64,000 bases of DNA from NCBI GenBank assembly GCA_030549495.1, contig JAUIRK010000007.1, positions 621,001 through 685,000 on the forward strand, given 5' to 3'. The DNA is from Nectonema munidae. Lineage: Eukaryota > Nematomorpha > Nectonematoida > Nectonematidae. Below, one piece after another: positions 24,201 through 32,539 of this stretch (its first letter is position 1; every line of letters begins with the position of its first letter). Below the pieces are notes generated by a model that worked only from the letters and a program-made list of their open reading frames with translations, was not told where the DNA came from and made no database searches. Position numbers and translations under genes: made by a program.

Positions 24201-26361
24201 TTGCAATCAGTGGGCAGCTATTAAAAATAAAAGTAGCTAGTTGTTTATTTAGTTTGACTTTTTACAAAAATAAATCCAAATCTCAAACTTTTTTGGAACA
24301 AAGCATAAATAATGCGAAAGATTTCAATGTTTCATTCCAAATAAAAATTAAAAAAATTCTTTTTCAAACCAAACAATTCCAAAAATTTGAATATACCGAA
24401 TTATTTTTTATTTCATCGAAAAAATTAGGACATCAAAAAGTTGTAAGAATTAAAAATTTCTGCTTTTTAACTTATAATAAATGAGTAAAATTAATTTTTT
24501 TTATTTTTCATTCCAAACCTTTAAAAACATTGAAATACATCGCATTATTTTTAAATTTTTGAAAAAGTTTTCGGGTTTGAGCAACCTCTATTTTTTTAAA
24601 TTATTTAAAAAAAATCCTCAAAAAGTAGTTAAACGTATACATTTTATATGAATTATAGGTAGAGGGTTGACGTCGATTCTAGATTATGATTATGAATTTT
24701 TTAATTACAATTTTGATTGTGATTTTTCATTTCAAAAATTCTGATTCTCAAAATGTGATTCTAATTGTGACTCTGATTGGTAAAAAAACAAATTTGTAGA
24801 TATTTACAAGCTAGTAAAGCAAGTTGTGGAAACATGGATTACTTTAGTTTGCAGTAGCATAGTGGATCATGATATGCACTGATGCATGATTCCCTGAAAT
24901 ATGCAGATAAATGTTGGCTCAGGCACTCCTCGAGTTTTGGCTGAAAGAAAAAAATATCTGCTCTACCCCTGGTTTAGGCGAATCGCCATCGAATTGTGTT
25001 GCCTCGATGGGGAAGGTATGAGCTTTATAGCTGAGTTCTTAGTTGTTCGCTAATCTCTGCCCCTTTTACTGTTGTAGAGCAAAGTTCACTACTGCTAATG
25101 AAAAATATCATAAAGGATTAGCATTTTCTCCAATCTAGAAGTACAGTCGAAGAAGTAAGTATTACAATTCTAAGAAGATTTTTTATTTCTTTATTATCCC
25201 TAAGTTTAGCAAGAAAATTTTGTTTTAAAGGGATACCTCACTATCGAAATCTTTAACTTTAACGATCTTTCAAATCTTTTAAATTTCAAAAATTTTAATA
25301 TCCAAAAATGTTAACCATCATATCAAAACTAAATCAGACAGCAAAAATAGGCACGCGATTATTTTTTTAATATTATGGAATTCATGTAAACACGAAAAAT
25401 ATACTTATTTTAGATGCAAAGTTAGTTTCCGGTATTATTTCGTTTTCGGCATTTGAAGTGTCATTAGAGGAGCAAGATAACTACTAACACCATTCACTAC
25501 ACATCTTTACAACACCAACATAAGAATTGTTTAAGTCACAACCCTGAACCGCTATCTTCTTTGGGCGAGGCAAGTCAGTAAGAAATGTAAAAGTGCAGAA
25601 CAAAACATACGAGAAACGCTTTCATCGTTACGACTTCTGTTTGTCATGGGCTGGCTTTCATCGTATTGCAGTAAAATAGAGGAGGTTGACTTGCGTCTAT
25701 TGCGATGTCCTCGTGAGTGTTTGGGAGGAGCGCGTAGATACATGGCACGATGAGCTGAAATAGAAGGCTGCATTGATAACAAAGCCTGCCAAGAAATGCC
25801 GTCCAAAAGATAGGGCTCGAAAGCCAGGCAAATTTTTAGTTCCAAAAATATCGTGTAAAATTTAACAGCATCAAGGGTTGGTTTTGGAAAAAGTTCAAAA
25901 ATTAATCGTATGCTTTTCATTTTGAATGAATTTTCATATTTGCTATTCTATTTTATTTTATCTTTTTTGATTCTTTATTATCTTTATTCACTTCCTGCAT
26001 ACGATTAATTCAGATTCTTTCATGAGATGTCTTTCAGATTGGAAGTTTTTTAAATTTTCAAAAAAGATGATAAAAGGGAATCGATAAAGCTAATTTTGAA
26101 TATTTTCACAAACCGCTAAAAGGTAAAACGTTCTATCGAGTCGTAGTAACAACACTTACTCTGTTGAAGGTCCGAATCATCATAGAGAGGGTGTGCGTGA
26201 AAGGAGCCTTTGTCGATGATGGGCTCGTTGAACAGAGGAGAAGATTGCGGCTCTGTAGATTCGCTTGTTCTTGTCGTAGTCATTGCTTCATTGGGATCGG
26301 TGGGAGGCGATTCAAATGGCTCAGAAATTTGAAAAGAAACGTTGCCTTTTTTTTCATTCAT
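6114..26361 (-). CDS. SLC4A-like: SLC4 bicarbonate transporter, N-terminal exons 1-6
   Basis: This host gene encodes the cytoplasmic N-terminal domain of a Na+-coupled bicarbonate transporter of the plasma membrane, which regulates intracellular pH. Exons read leftwards: 26361-26160, 25754-25611, 8822-8690, 8638-8478, 6459-6289, 6241-6114. Every intron begins GT and ends AG, and codon phase is kept at all five junctions (939 nt, 313 codons). Diagnostic stretches are [15 protein letters not shown] (compare HRTVYVGV of NBC proteins), [17 protein letters not shown] joined to [11 protein letters not shown], and [20 protein letters not shown]. Introns are 405, 16788, 51, 2018 and 47 bp. The anion-binding core and SLC4 linker are present; the membrane domain is expected beyond the left edge. 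Exons 5 and 6 are the least certain. The NBC-type rather than anion-exchanger assignment rests on the HR.MY motif. Confidence 0.85.
6289..6459 (-). CDS. SLC4 exon 5 (likely)
   Basis: The acceptor is CCTTTCTAG and the donor is GTGATT. Joined in phase to exon 4 it reads [20 protein letters not shown], which fits the SLC4 pattern of a hydrophobic helix followed by a charged one after LDMEA. Conservation is low here in the family, so the call leans on phase agreement at both ends. Confidence 0.6.
6526..7480. other. SLC4 intron 4, unassigned part
   Basis: AT-rich sequence. A 70-codon plus-strand frame at 6850-7062 has no family signature and is probably chance. Confidence 0.4.
7480..7700 (+). pseudogene. 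hAT transposase fragment with BED-type finger
   Basis: In SLC4 intron 4, opposite to the host gene, the stretch reads EYIKYGFT and, after a one-base frame change, [20 protein letters not shown] followed by KLKIHL. This is the N-terminal BED finger and flanking motif (FGF..., KPQC.LC...LSN.S.K..KLKRHL) of ZBED5/SCAND3-like hAT transposases. The rest of the transposase is not readable. Confidence 0.6.
7701..8477. other. SLC4 intron 4, remainder
   Basis: Low-complexity AT-rich DNA. A 60-codon minus-strand frame at 8307-8489 overlaps the end of exon 4 and faintly resembles downstream SLC4 sequence, but it is out of frame. It was set aside in favour of the 8478 donor. Confidence 0.4.
8478..8638 (-). 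CDS. SLC4 exon 4
   Basis: It encodes [31 protein letters not shown] and [17 protein letters not shown], the most conserved segment of the SLC4 N-terminal domain. The intron before it is only 51 bp (8639-8689). The donor is weak (GTAGAT) but in phase 1, matching exon 5. Confidence 0.93.
8690..8822 (-). CDS. SLC4 exon 3
   Basis: It encodes [20 protein letters not shown] and, further on, [20 protein letters not shown], the start of the conserved SLC4 cytoplasmic domain. The acceptor is AATTTTGATAG and the donor follows TTTCTAG (GTTACT). Its last two bases AG join the first G of exon 4 to make Arg in QVSRWIKF. G+C is near half, against roughly a quarter to a third around it. Confidence 0.92.
9536..11980 (-). 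mobile_element. Decayed Tigger/pogo-like transposon
   Basis: The left end is marked by TA followed by CAGTGGAACCTTGATATTAA (from 9536), a typical pogo/Tigger terminus. The right end is not clear. Between 11860 and 11980 there are loosely related words (TTGTCC, AATATTGAAGG) but no clean inverted copy. The minus strand carries scattered transposase pieces. It lies in SLC4 intron 2, in the same orientation as the host gene. Confidence 0.65.
9786..11748 (-). pseudogene. Tigger-type (DDE_1) transposase, decayed
   Basis: Reading leftwards, the CENP-B-type DNA-binding part remains at 11748-11557 ([36 protein letters not shown]). The catalytic part is in pieces at 10822-10586 ([15 protein letters not shown]), 10628-10443 ([18 protein letters not shown]) and 10462-10280 ([28 protein letters not shown]). 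The first two catalytic Asp are kept (NMD, FVD). In the third motif the expected Asp of PLDQGVI is Asn. An acidic Ser/Glu-rich tail follows at 10046-9786. About 750 bp between the two domains is degenerate. Confidence 0.8.
12130..13291 (-). pseudogene. hAT transposase, GTF2IRD2/ZBED-like, decayed
   Basis: Minus-strand motifs follow the order of GTF2IRD2/EPM2AIP1-like hAT proteins: [20 protein letters not shown] with SIPLKDM (13200-13090), [16 protein letters not shown] (12920-12850), [20 protein letters not shown] (12740-12680), [12 protein letters not shown] (12580-12545) and, more weakly, [12 protein letters not shown] (near 12350). The last block corresponds to the C-terminal region. Several frame changes and stops separate the blocks. 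The N-terminal BED finger and terminal repeats were not found. Confidence 0.7.
13800..14160 (+). CDS. Unassigned reading frame, probably mobile-element related
   Basis: A plus-strand frame begins [18 protein letters not shown] and has a regular charged, helix-forming composition ([40 protein letters not shown]). A similar start (PTN+Q...RYL, then ...W...P......V..K...L...Y...K+) is, from memory, seen in uncharacterised arthropod proteins linked to repeats; I cannot name a family. The upstream IPLVTTSGF continues in frame after one stop. It runs into a CAGTGGCGTAGCC repeat and G-run near 14158, so its C-terminus is artificial. Confidence 0.35.
14158..14215. repeat. CAGTGGCGTAGCC-type element end plus long G-run
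   Basis: The string CAGTGGCGTAGCCAG is a common terminal sequence of invertebrate DNA elements. It is followed by a run of more than 20 G. A matching inverted end was not found nearby, so the element is truncated or unrecognised. The run length is unlikely to be exact. Confidence 0.4.
14890..15440 (+). pseudogene. hAT transposase N-terminal fragment (BED finger)
   Basis: The plus strand encodes [15 protein letters not shown], then [20 protein letters not shown] and [13 protein letters not shown]. This is the KRKY..EF...GF / KPQCV.C / LSN.SLK..KLKRHL.TKHP signature of ZBED5-like hAT proteins, with the second Cys of the finger replaced. Similarity ([21 protein letters not shown]) continues with frame changes to about 15440. 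There it abuts a LINE fragment on the other strand. Confidence 0.65.
15440..15840 (-). pseudogene. LINE 3' fragment, internally deleted
   Basis: The minus strand reads [15 protein letters not shown] and then [20 protein letters not shown], followed by [20 protein letters not shown]. This is the region after the reverse transcriptase in a group of invertebrate LINEs. It then jumps to RRGRPKKR and [11 protein letters not shown], the extreme C-terminus, so the middle of this tail is deleted. It is related to the fuller copy at 27432-29340. Confidence 0.7.
15841..16250. other. AT-rich stretch in SLC4 intron 2
   Basis: No recognisable feature apart from a C-run near 15985. Confidence 0.4.
17283..17294 (+). 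repeat. Left target-site duplication of nested MULE
   Basis: CATCAATAAGTT, identical to 20841-20852 on the other side of the element. Read on the minus strand it encodes the KLID part of the interrupted hAT protein. Confidence 0.6.
17304..17425 (+). repeat. Left inverted repeat made of a short repeated motif
   Basis: It consists of imperfect repeats of a unit like GGACATTTGACCGAAC, about 16 bp. It matches the reverse complement of 20675-20830 at about nine of ten bases, except that the left arm lacks about two units. Confidence 0.8.
17430..19770 (+). repeat. Minisatellite array with higher-order repeats
   Basis: The array is built from blocks such as TTAGTGTTAGCATAG plus TTAGAATATTG, with variants TTTTAGAGTTAG, TTAACGTTAG and TTACCGTTAG. 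Two longer periods are visible. A unit near 175 bp occurs at 17640-17990, and a 666-bp unit makes 18357-18868 almost identical to 19023-19536. No protein-like frame exists; TAG occurs constantly. Very similar long units indicate recent amplification. Confidence 0.9.
19830..20290 (-). pseudogene. FLYWCH-finger N-terminal half of a MULE protein
   Basis: From ATG near 20233 the minus strand reads [37 protein letters not shown] and SYHSHPPDP: a FLYWCH zinc finger with its two Cys and His-x-His. It continues with basic helices. In another frame it shows [16 protein letters not shown], the linker that precedes the MULE transposase. The catalytic domain is absent, and the minisatellite starts where it would be. 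A 5' intron of about 56 bp is suggested by AAG-GTAAGA and ATTTACAG just upstream of the ATG. Confidence 0.65.
20675..20830 (-). repeat. Right inverted repeat of the same element
   Basis: About nine tandem units like TCAAATGTCCGTTCGG. It pairs with 17304-17425. Confidence 0.8.
20841..20852 (+). repeat. Right target-site duplication of nested MULE
   Basis: CATCAATAAGTT, identical to 17283-17294. Confidence 0.6.
21250..23125. other. SLC4 intron 2, unassigned part
   Basis: AT-rich DNA. A 104-codon frame at 21230-21544 (plus) and an 83-codon frame at 22003-22254 (minus) lack family signatures and supporting splice sites. I treat them as chance frames. Confidence 0.4.
23130..23510 (+). pseudogene. 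MULE FLYWCH-domain fragment
   Basis: The plus strand reads [34 protein letters not shown] and [12 protein letters not shown], the Cys-Cys-His-His pattern of a FLYWCH finger. After stops come AQSLENVS and [14 protein letters not shown], like the linker before a MULE transposase. No catalytic block follows. It is a third, independent MULE trace in this gene region. Confidence 0.6.
23717..24162. mobile_element. hAT-type non-autonomous element
   Basis: The ends are inverted: TAGTGCTTCTCAAA at 23717 and TTTGAGAAGCCA at 24151-24162. Both ends also share GTGCGCC and GGCGCAC words just inside. The interior holds a GTA microsatellite (23876-23893) and no gene. A clean 8-bp duplication was not seen. 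Confidence 0.6.
24170..25610. other. SLC4 intron 2, right end
   Basis: AT-rich. It contains a GATT/AATTAC-rich patch near 24680-24785, resembling the internal repeats of some hAT-like elements. No gene was recognised. Confidence 0.4.
25611..25754 (-). CDS. SLC4 exon 2
   Basis: The acceptor is CCTTCTATTTCAG and the donor GTATGT. The exon encodes [20 protein letters not shown] followed by a Ser-rich stretch, matching the HR.(V/M)Y motif and basic run of NBC-type N-termini. It ends in phase 1 (C), which pairs with TT of exon 3 to give Leu. Confidence 0.8.
26160..26361 (-). CDS. SLC4 exon 1 (start codon)
   Basis: The ATG at 26361-26359 is the first in its frame; a TAA lies 15 bp upstream. It encodes an acidic, Ser/Thr/Pro-rich N-terminus beginning [10 protein letters not shown]. 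The donor is strong (A followed by GTAAGTG), phase 1. The spare A joins CT of exon 2 to give Thr before [10 protein letters not shown]. Confidence 0.75.
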
Positions 26362-27430
26362 TGTATTTGGGTATTAAGAGAAATATATCAATTCCATTCC
26401 AAGTTCTATGTAAAGGGTATATTCATTTCAAAAGTTTCAAAGGTTCACACTTTCAAATTGAGCAAAATATGTTTTCAATTAAAACTCAAAAAGAAGAGTT
26501 AAAAAATATTAATTAACTTTATTTCTCATGAGGAAATTTAAAGAAATGTTATAACTAATTGTAAAAATTTACCAGCATAAAAGTTGGATGAAATTAATGA
26601 ATCATCATCAACCTTTCCCAATACTTTTTTTATAGACTTCATAAATGAAATTGATGTTTGAATCTTAGTCAGATAGGGGTAGGTAGCAGGGGCAATTCGA
26701 CATCAATGTATTCATTTTTATATAATTTATGAAATGTCTTAAAATATAAAAGTATCGTCATGATAAAGGGCTTAGTATTAAGAATGGTGAAGGAAAAAAG
26801 GCGTGCGCATCTGGCATAAAAAGTAGCGAGAACAACATTTGACAAGCGAGCAAGTCTGCCTATAAATATGATATTATTTGTTAAAAATAAAATCAAGATT
26901 TGTTTACTTTTAATAAAAAGGAAATTCACACTGTGAAAAATACAACACTAAAATCAACTTTCAGATAAAATATAAATACACGGGTTTGTTTCAAAAAATG
27001 ATATTTATCATTGAAAAAAAAATATTAAGAATGTAATTGAAGACAACTAAAATGTAGTCTTATTCAATTTAATACACGAAAGCTTATTTGCCCTTTGTGG
27101 GCATAAGAAGATAATATTCGAAATGAGGATATTGAAAAATATATTGAAATCCAGAGGAATATTGAATAACGTGTTCTAAATCTAAACAAACGAAATTTTG
27201 ATGCAAGCTATAAAAATTTCAAAAAACCAAATAATAACATTGGACTATAAAAATTTCGTTGCATTGTTTTTTCTTAATAATTAAAAAGCGCTGACATTGA
27301 AAAATTGACAAAAGCTTTGGCCTATAAACATTTTGTTTTCAGAAAGCAATCATGGAAAAAGCAGATTCAATCGATAAAGATGCAGAATGGGATAAAATTG
27401 TTACAAAATTGTCTAAAATAATGAAAGAAG
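26362..27430. other. 5' flank of the SLC4 gene
   Basis: It should contain the 5' untranslated region and perhaps the promoter of the minus-strand SLC4 gene. I see no clear TATA box or initiator, and upstream untranslated exons cannot be excluded. No protein-coding signal was recognised. Confidence 0.4.
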
Positions 27431-27431
27431 A

Positions 27432-29340
27432 ATGTGGAATATAAAAGAGTATAAAAAAAATAACTATAAAATGTGGAGAAAAGAAAGAAGTTTAAAAGCA
27501 AAAAGCATCTTTCGTATGGCCAAGAGAAGCAAGAAAAACAAACAAGATATTATTGGAAATCCGTGTATGAGAGACAAAAATGGAGATTCTGAAGTTGAAG
27601 CTAGAAGAAAGATTAGAACTCTGGAAGGATCACTGTCGCAAATCTTTGAATAGAGAGAATATCTGGAATAGGAATTTAGAAGTTCTGCCAAACGAGTGCC
27701 CTGTGCCTGAAATTTCAAGAGAAGGGGTGAATCAAGCGATGATACAGATGAAAACTAATAAAGCAGCTGGTCCAAGCGGTGTGCCTATAGAAGTAATACA
27801 AGTTTGTGGACTTGAGGGTTCTTTGCCAAAAATAGGAAATGATATAATGATGGGGAGAAAGATGCCAGAAAACTGGAGGAATAGTGTTTTGTTACCTCTT
27901 TATAAAGGCAAAGGCGACTCAAAAGAATGTTCTAACTATAGAAGTATAAAGTTTCTTGAACATGCGATGAAGGTATTGGAGAGAGTTTTTGAAAAAAGAA
28001 TTAGGAAACGTGTTGAGATAAATGAAATCCAAATGGGTCTCATGCCCGGTAAAAGCACGATCGATGCAATTTTTGCAGTAAGACAAATGATTGAAAAACA
28101 CAAAAAAGTGGATAGGGAATTGTATGCTGTATTTGTTGACCTTGAGAAAGCTTTTGATTGCATTCCAAGAGAAGTAATTTGGCGGGCTCTGAGAAAAAAA
28201 GATGTGCCAGAGAAGGAAGTAAAAGCAAAAATGGAAATGTATAGCGATGCAAAAACTGTAGTGCAAGTTGAAGGACAAATATCAGAGTGGTTCAAAGTTG
28301 AAATCGGTGTTCATGAGGGATCTGTGCTTAGCCCGATACTTTTTGCAATTGTTATGGATGTACTTTCTGATGATGTTGAAAAGTGTAAGAGAGAGTTTCT
28401 CTATGCAGATGATTTGGTGATTGTTGGAAGCAGTTGGTACGACGTTGGAAAAAGATATGTTAGTTGGAGAGAAGCACTGAGTAGCAAAAGGTTGAAGATA
28501 AACCTTTCTATTTAGATGAAGTTATTAGTAATATCGATCCATGTGCAAATGCGGGAAAAGAGTTATGAGAAATGCCATTCAGTGTAGTTTATGGAAGATG
28601 TGGTTCCATAAAAGATGTTCAGGTGTGCGTCGTGTGCTTATAAAGGTTACAATTTTTGTTTGTTGTAGTTGCAAAAAAGAAAATTGATGAAGAAAATGAA
28701 AATACGGTCATATTTGGAGGAGACAAAATTAATGTTGTAAAAGAATTTCGTTACTTAGGAGAAGTACTTAGCAGAGATGGAGATGTAAAATCACGGATAA
28801 GACTCGCTTGGGAAAATTTCAACGACACATCTGTGGTATTGTGTAAGAAACCTTTGAAGCTAAAAGGAAGACTGTACAGTGTACAAAGCATGTGTGAGAA
28901 GTGTTATGAGTTATGGGTGTGAATGTTGGGCAATGAAAAAAACAGATATCAGGCGTATGCAATGAGAATGTTGCGAATGATTTGTGGAAAATCGCTCTTA
29001 GACAAAGTCCCAAATGCTGTTCTCAGGAAAATGACAGAAGTTGAAGACATAAATGGATATCTCAAGGAGCAAAGACTGCGTTGGCTGGGCCATCTTGAGA
29101 GAATAGATGAACAAAGTTTGCTTAGGAAGGTGAGAGACGAAGTTGTGATGGGGCTCCCCAAGAAATCATGGGAAGAGGTGGTGAAAGCTGATATGGAGAA
29201 AAGGGGAACTCTCTCTGAAAGATGCACAACTGAGAAAACAATGGAGACGACGCTGCAAAAAATGAAAAAGGTCGACCCTGGCTAGCCGGGATATAAGACC
29301 GTGTTCTCCTCCTGGAGAGAAATGATGATAATAATCACAC
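27432..29340 (+). mobile_element. 5'-truncated non-LTR retrotransposon (LINE)
   Basis: It carries the reverse transcriptase and C-terminal region of a LINE, without an endonuclease domain. The 3' end (about 29285-29340) has a small hairpin (CTCCTCCTGGAG) and an ATGATGATAATAATC-like tail rather than a long poly(A), as in several RTE-like groups. Exact boundaries and target duplications were not resolved. Confidence 0.8.
27580..29285 (+). pseudogene. LINE reverse transcriptase with C-terminal region
   Basis: The main frame (27580-28515, 311 codons) shows reverse transcriptase blocks: KAAGPSGVPIEVI, NWRNSVLLPLYKGKGD, NYRSIKFLEHAMKVLERVFE, VFVDLEKAFDCIPREV, GVHEGSVLSPILFAIVMD and the catalytic FLYADDLVIVG. 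After a break near 28515 the Cys-rich stretch appears in mixed frames. Then come GGDKINVVKEFRYLGEVLSR (28656-28922) and AYAMRMLRMICGK, RLRWLGHLERID and LPKKSWEEVVKADMEKRG (28923-29285). There are about two frame breaks. Upstream pieces at 27432-27653 (SLKAKSIFRMAKRSKK) belong to the connector before the reverse transcriptase. Clade assignment beyond RTE/CR1-like is uncertain. Confidence 0.85.
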
Positions 29341-29750
29341 AAAGTTAACAATGAAAAAGAATGAAACTTTTAGCTTGCCATAGTATTGAGAAAATTTGGT
29401 GATTCCTATCGCAACTCAAATGCACGAGTAAGAAGATAAGCACGAACATCAGAATATAGGAGTAAATGCGCATGCGCACACCCCATTTCGCCGCAAAGAA
29501 CGCTAAAATAGGGAATTAAACGGCTACACTTTGCTGAAATTAAAACTCTGCTCACTTCATTCAAATAACATTACATTTTTTCTTGATTGCAACAAGGAAA
29601 TATTTTGCATAATTTATATGATAGTAATATCCAGCAAAATAATTTGTAAAAGTATCCATACATTTTGGATATCAAAAAAGATCAAGTTCTCTTCCGACTA
29701 CTCGAAATCGACTAAAATCTTTCCCACAGATTTGAAGCAGAATGCATGGT

Positions 29751-29818
29751 AGAAAAACTGATTTTGTATTGTAAATAAAATTTTAGAAAAACTGATTTAG
29801 TATTGTAAATAAAATTTT
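29751..29818 (+). repeat. 34-bp tandem duplication
   Basis: Two copies of a unit beginning AGAAAAACTGATTT and ending ATAAAATTTT, differing at one base. Confidence 0.8.
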
Positions 29819-30100
29819 AAGTAGGGAAAGAAAGCGAATAGATAATGTTAAAGTAAAATATATCAGAATTAATCTAGGTAACATTGAGGTGTTTTCTTGA
29901 AATATGTTTCTAAGGGAACGTTGAGATCATTCAATTTTACCTCAATGGTTCCACTGGTTTTGGCTCTATTTTCTACAAACTTTTTAAATTATTTTATTTT
30001 TGTCCTTCCTATCTAGGGTAGTATCGTATATAGCCCAATATCTCTAATGGGTACAAAAATTGGCTTTCCTAATGTTAAATGTGTGTGTCATAAAAATAAG

Positions 30101-30180
30101 ACAGATATTTTTGACCTTCGAACACCATATACTCAATAGGCTCGACCAAGAATTCCGTTCCCCAAAGATTTACCAAGAGT
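30101..30180. repeat. Dispersed repeat shared with 52689-52765
   Basis: The two stretches share TTTTTGACCTTCGAACA and a block ending GTTCCCCAAA. The minus-strand translations are also similar (VRRSKISVL here, VRRSKMSVFS there). The family is unknown. Confidence 0.5.
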
Positions 30181-31026
30181 ATTTTTTCGACCTTTCTTCT
30201 CGTGAATTGACAACAGGTTTGGTTCATATTAAATAAATTTACTCTGTACTGAGAGGCACTTTGGCACTTAAAATTAAACTTATAATTTAGTTTAGCAACG
30301 AAATGTTAGCAAATCAGATTACTAAGATAGAAATCAATCATCCAATATAATCTTCATAGTAAAGCTACACTTTTACAGTACTAAAATTAATGTTACAGGT
30401 GATAATTTAAAATTAAAGTTAGGAACAAAACATTTTTTAGTTTATGTTTCGATTTTGGGCATTTGAAAAAATAGTCTTAGATTTAAAAATAATCCCTTAT
30501 CAAAACTAAGTGTTATTATCTAAATATTTTACCGTGCGTGAGAGGAGATTTGAAAGTTGGAAAAGTACGAAGATATGTAAATCACGCCTCATTTATTAAA
30601 TTTGAAACAACGTTTAGAGGAGAAAATCGATTATATTGCGGCATATTGATGCATCATAACGCAATAAAGATATTATTATTATTATTATACACATGTGATG
30701 AAAATAATAGAGAATGATAACAATGCAAAGTTTCCTTGAAAATGAATGAGGAGAATCTGTGTTACAGAATTCATGTAAAACAACGTGAAAACTGCTCAAA
30801 AGACCAATTTTATTAATTACCTGGGCAAGATCTATTTAATCTTAGGCATTTTATCTGAAGAAAGCAAGAATATCAATGAGGCATTTATTTATTTCAGTTG
30901 AGTAAAATGCCAAGATCTTTCCTTATTTTATGAATCATTTTCGACAAAGCTTACAACTTTTGTGGGCTAGCAGGGTCGGCTTAAGGATGCGGCCCAATGC
31001 AAAAAAAACTAATATAGGTCCCCAAT

Positions 31027-31311
31027 CCAGGGATGGACCGAGAGGAGGGATAGGGGGATGCATACCCCCCACCAGCAATCTATTCAAGAAAAATTAAGGT
31101 TGGAGTCCACCCTAAAATAGAAATCAAAATTGATGAAGTCATTGATCGATTTTCAAAGCAAAAAGAAAGAAGAAAAGACTTTGTAATATAATTTTAATCA
31201 TTTATTTTACATACGTTTTCAAATTTCTTCCCTAATAAAATGTGTAAAATATTTTGATAATATTAGTATACCCCCCCCTTCCCCCACAAAAGATTTCTGG
31301 ATCCCCCACTG
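31027..31311. mobile_element. hAT-type MITE with perfect 8-bp duplication
   Basis: Flanked by TCCCCAAT on both sides (31019-31026 and 31312-31319). The ends (CCAGGGATGGACCGAG and, inverted, CAGTGGGGGATCCAG) pair loosely and are followed by G/C runs. There is no coding capacity. Confidence 0.7.
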
Positions 31312-32093
31312 TCCCCAATACCAACTTCTCACATAAACCCATGTTGGTATAAATCTATATCTGTCTGTGTGTATTTTTGTGTATGCATTTGGAAATATCT
31401 TTGGGTATATCTCTTATGTGTTTTTTATCGCTGATCCTTTTCAGAAAAATGCCTAAATTTTAGATTCTTTTATTGTGGGTATTGAATCCAACAGAAGAAT
31501 TATCTTTCGTAGGAGAGAGAAAATGTTAAAATAGTGAAGGAAGTAGGTCATTTATTGAGCCAAAATCAGAGTTTTCCGATGTTCAAAGATTTACTAAGTA
31601 AACAGGGCAATTTCCCGAACCGGCATGTGTATAGGAAAAAGTAAGTTTACCGGCGCTATACGGCATTTGATATATATATTATACTTACAAGGCAACTTAC
31701 AAAAAGATGTCTGATAATGCACCAAAATCTCGGTTTAACGAGAGAGAAAATTGTATCCCCGTCTTTTATTTTCTGTTTCTTCTACATTACCCCCTTGTGA
31801 ACCCACATTTTCGTACGTGACGCAAATGAAGAATTCGATGAAAAGAAATGCTTTCACAAAAAAGTTAACTAAGGAAGCGATTAAAGTTTATAAAAAGTGC
31901 CTCTCGATGATGTTATGTTCTTTTAAAACCTAACCTTCGATGAAACTTTGTCCCAAGAGATTTGCGCTTCTTGAAAATAAATGCGAAAAGATTTTGTCAA
32001 AAATTAATCCTAGTGTGCGTTTACAATTGGTATTTATTGATGTGTATCAATGATGCACTGAATGCATTCTTAACATTCAAAGTAATATTAGCG

Positions 32094-32260
32094 CCAGGGT
32101 GGGGGTCAATTATAAATTTCAATTACAATTACATTTTCAATTACAAGGCTCAAATTACAATTATAATTGCGATTATGTCGTCTTTTTTTCAATTTCAATT
32201 ATATAATTGATTTTCTCCTCAATTACAATTACAATTTTATTATCCATTCGCTTCAGCCCT
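32094..32260. mobile_element. hAT-like element end rich in CAATTAC
   Basis: It begins CAGGGTGGGGGTCAATTA and continues with CAATTACAATTACATTTT repeats. It may be the 3' end of the hAT whose C-terminal coding remnant lies on the minus strand at 32540-32726. A 31-bp stretch of it recurs at about 35558-35588. Confidence 0.4.
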
Positions 32261-32500
32261 AGGGCTAGGCAACCCAACGGAGGCTTATGTCTATCGCGAT
32301 GGGGACCAATGGAAGGAAACCTGAGAACAGGGAAATTCCCCTACTCTTTCGAATATTCCGTAGGGATCTTTAAGGTGCACAAGCCAATTTCGACAATGTA
32401 CGCTACCCAGCCTTTGATAAGTAGGGCTCACTGATATGTCCTGCAACACTTGAGGCACCTCGCGAGTCACCCATCCAACTGCCAACCCCTCCTGAGGTTA
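32260..32500 (-). repeat. SINE-like repeat with 5S-rRNA-like box
   Basis: On the minus strand the sequence reads GCAGTTGGATGGGTGACTCG, close to the internal TTGGATGGGTGACC region of 5S rRNA genes. It continues with GTGCACCTTAAAGATCCC, a string I recall from dispersed repeats. It is markedly more GC-rich than its surroundings. It could be a 5S-derived SINE or a fragment of another repeat. Confidence 0.4.
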
Positions 32501-32539
32501 TTTTAAATAAATGAAAAACAAATGAACACTTTTTCATGA

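Larger units (their letters stand above)
29341..31018. other. AT-rich stretch with one repeat trace
   Basis: A 34-bp tandem duplication lies at 29751-29818. Bases 30101-30180 resemble 52689-52765. The stretch from about 30971 (CAGGGTCGGCTTAAGG) looks like a hAT-type end into which the 31027 element inserted. No gene was recognised. Confidence 0.45.

Noticed and set aside
26164-26516. Plus-strand frames of 112 and 77 codons
   Set aside because: They are shadows of SLC4 exon 1 on the minus strand.
27919-28295. 119-codon minus-strand frames
   Set aside because: They are shadows of the LINE reverse transcriptase on the plus strand.
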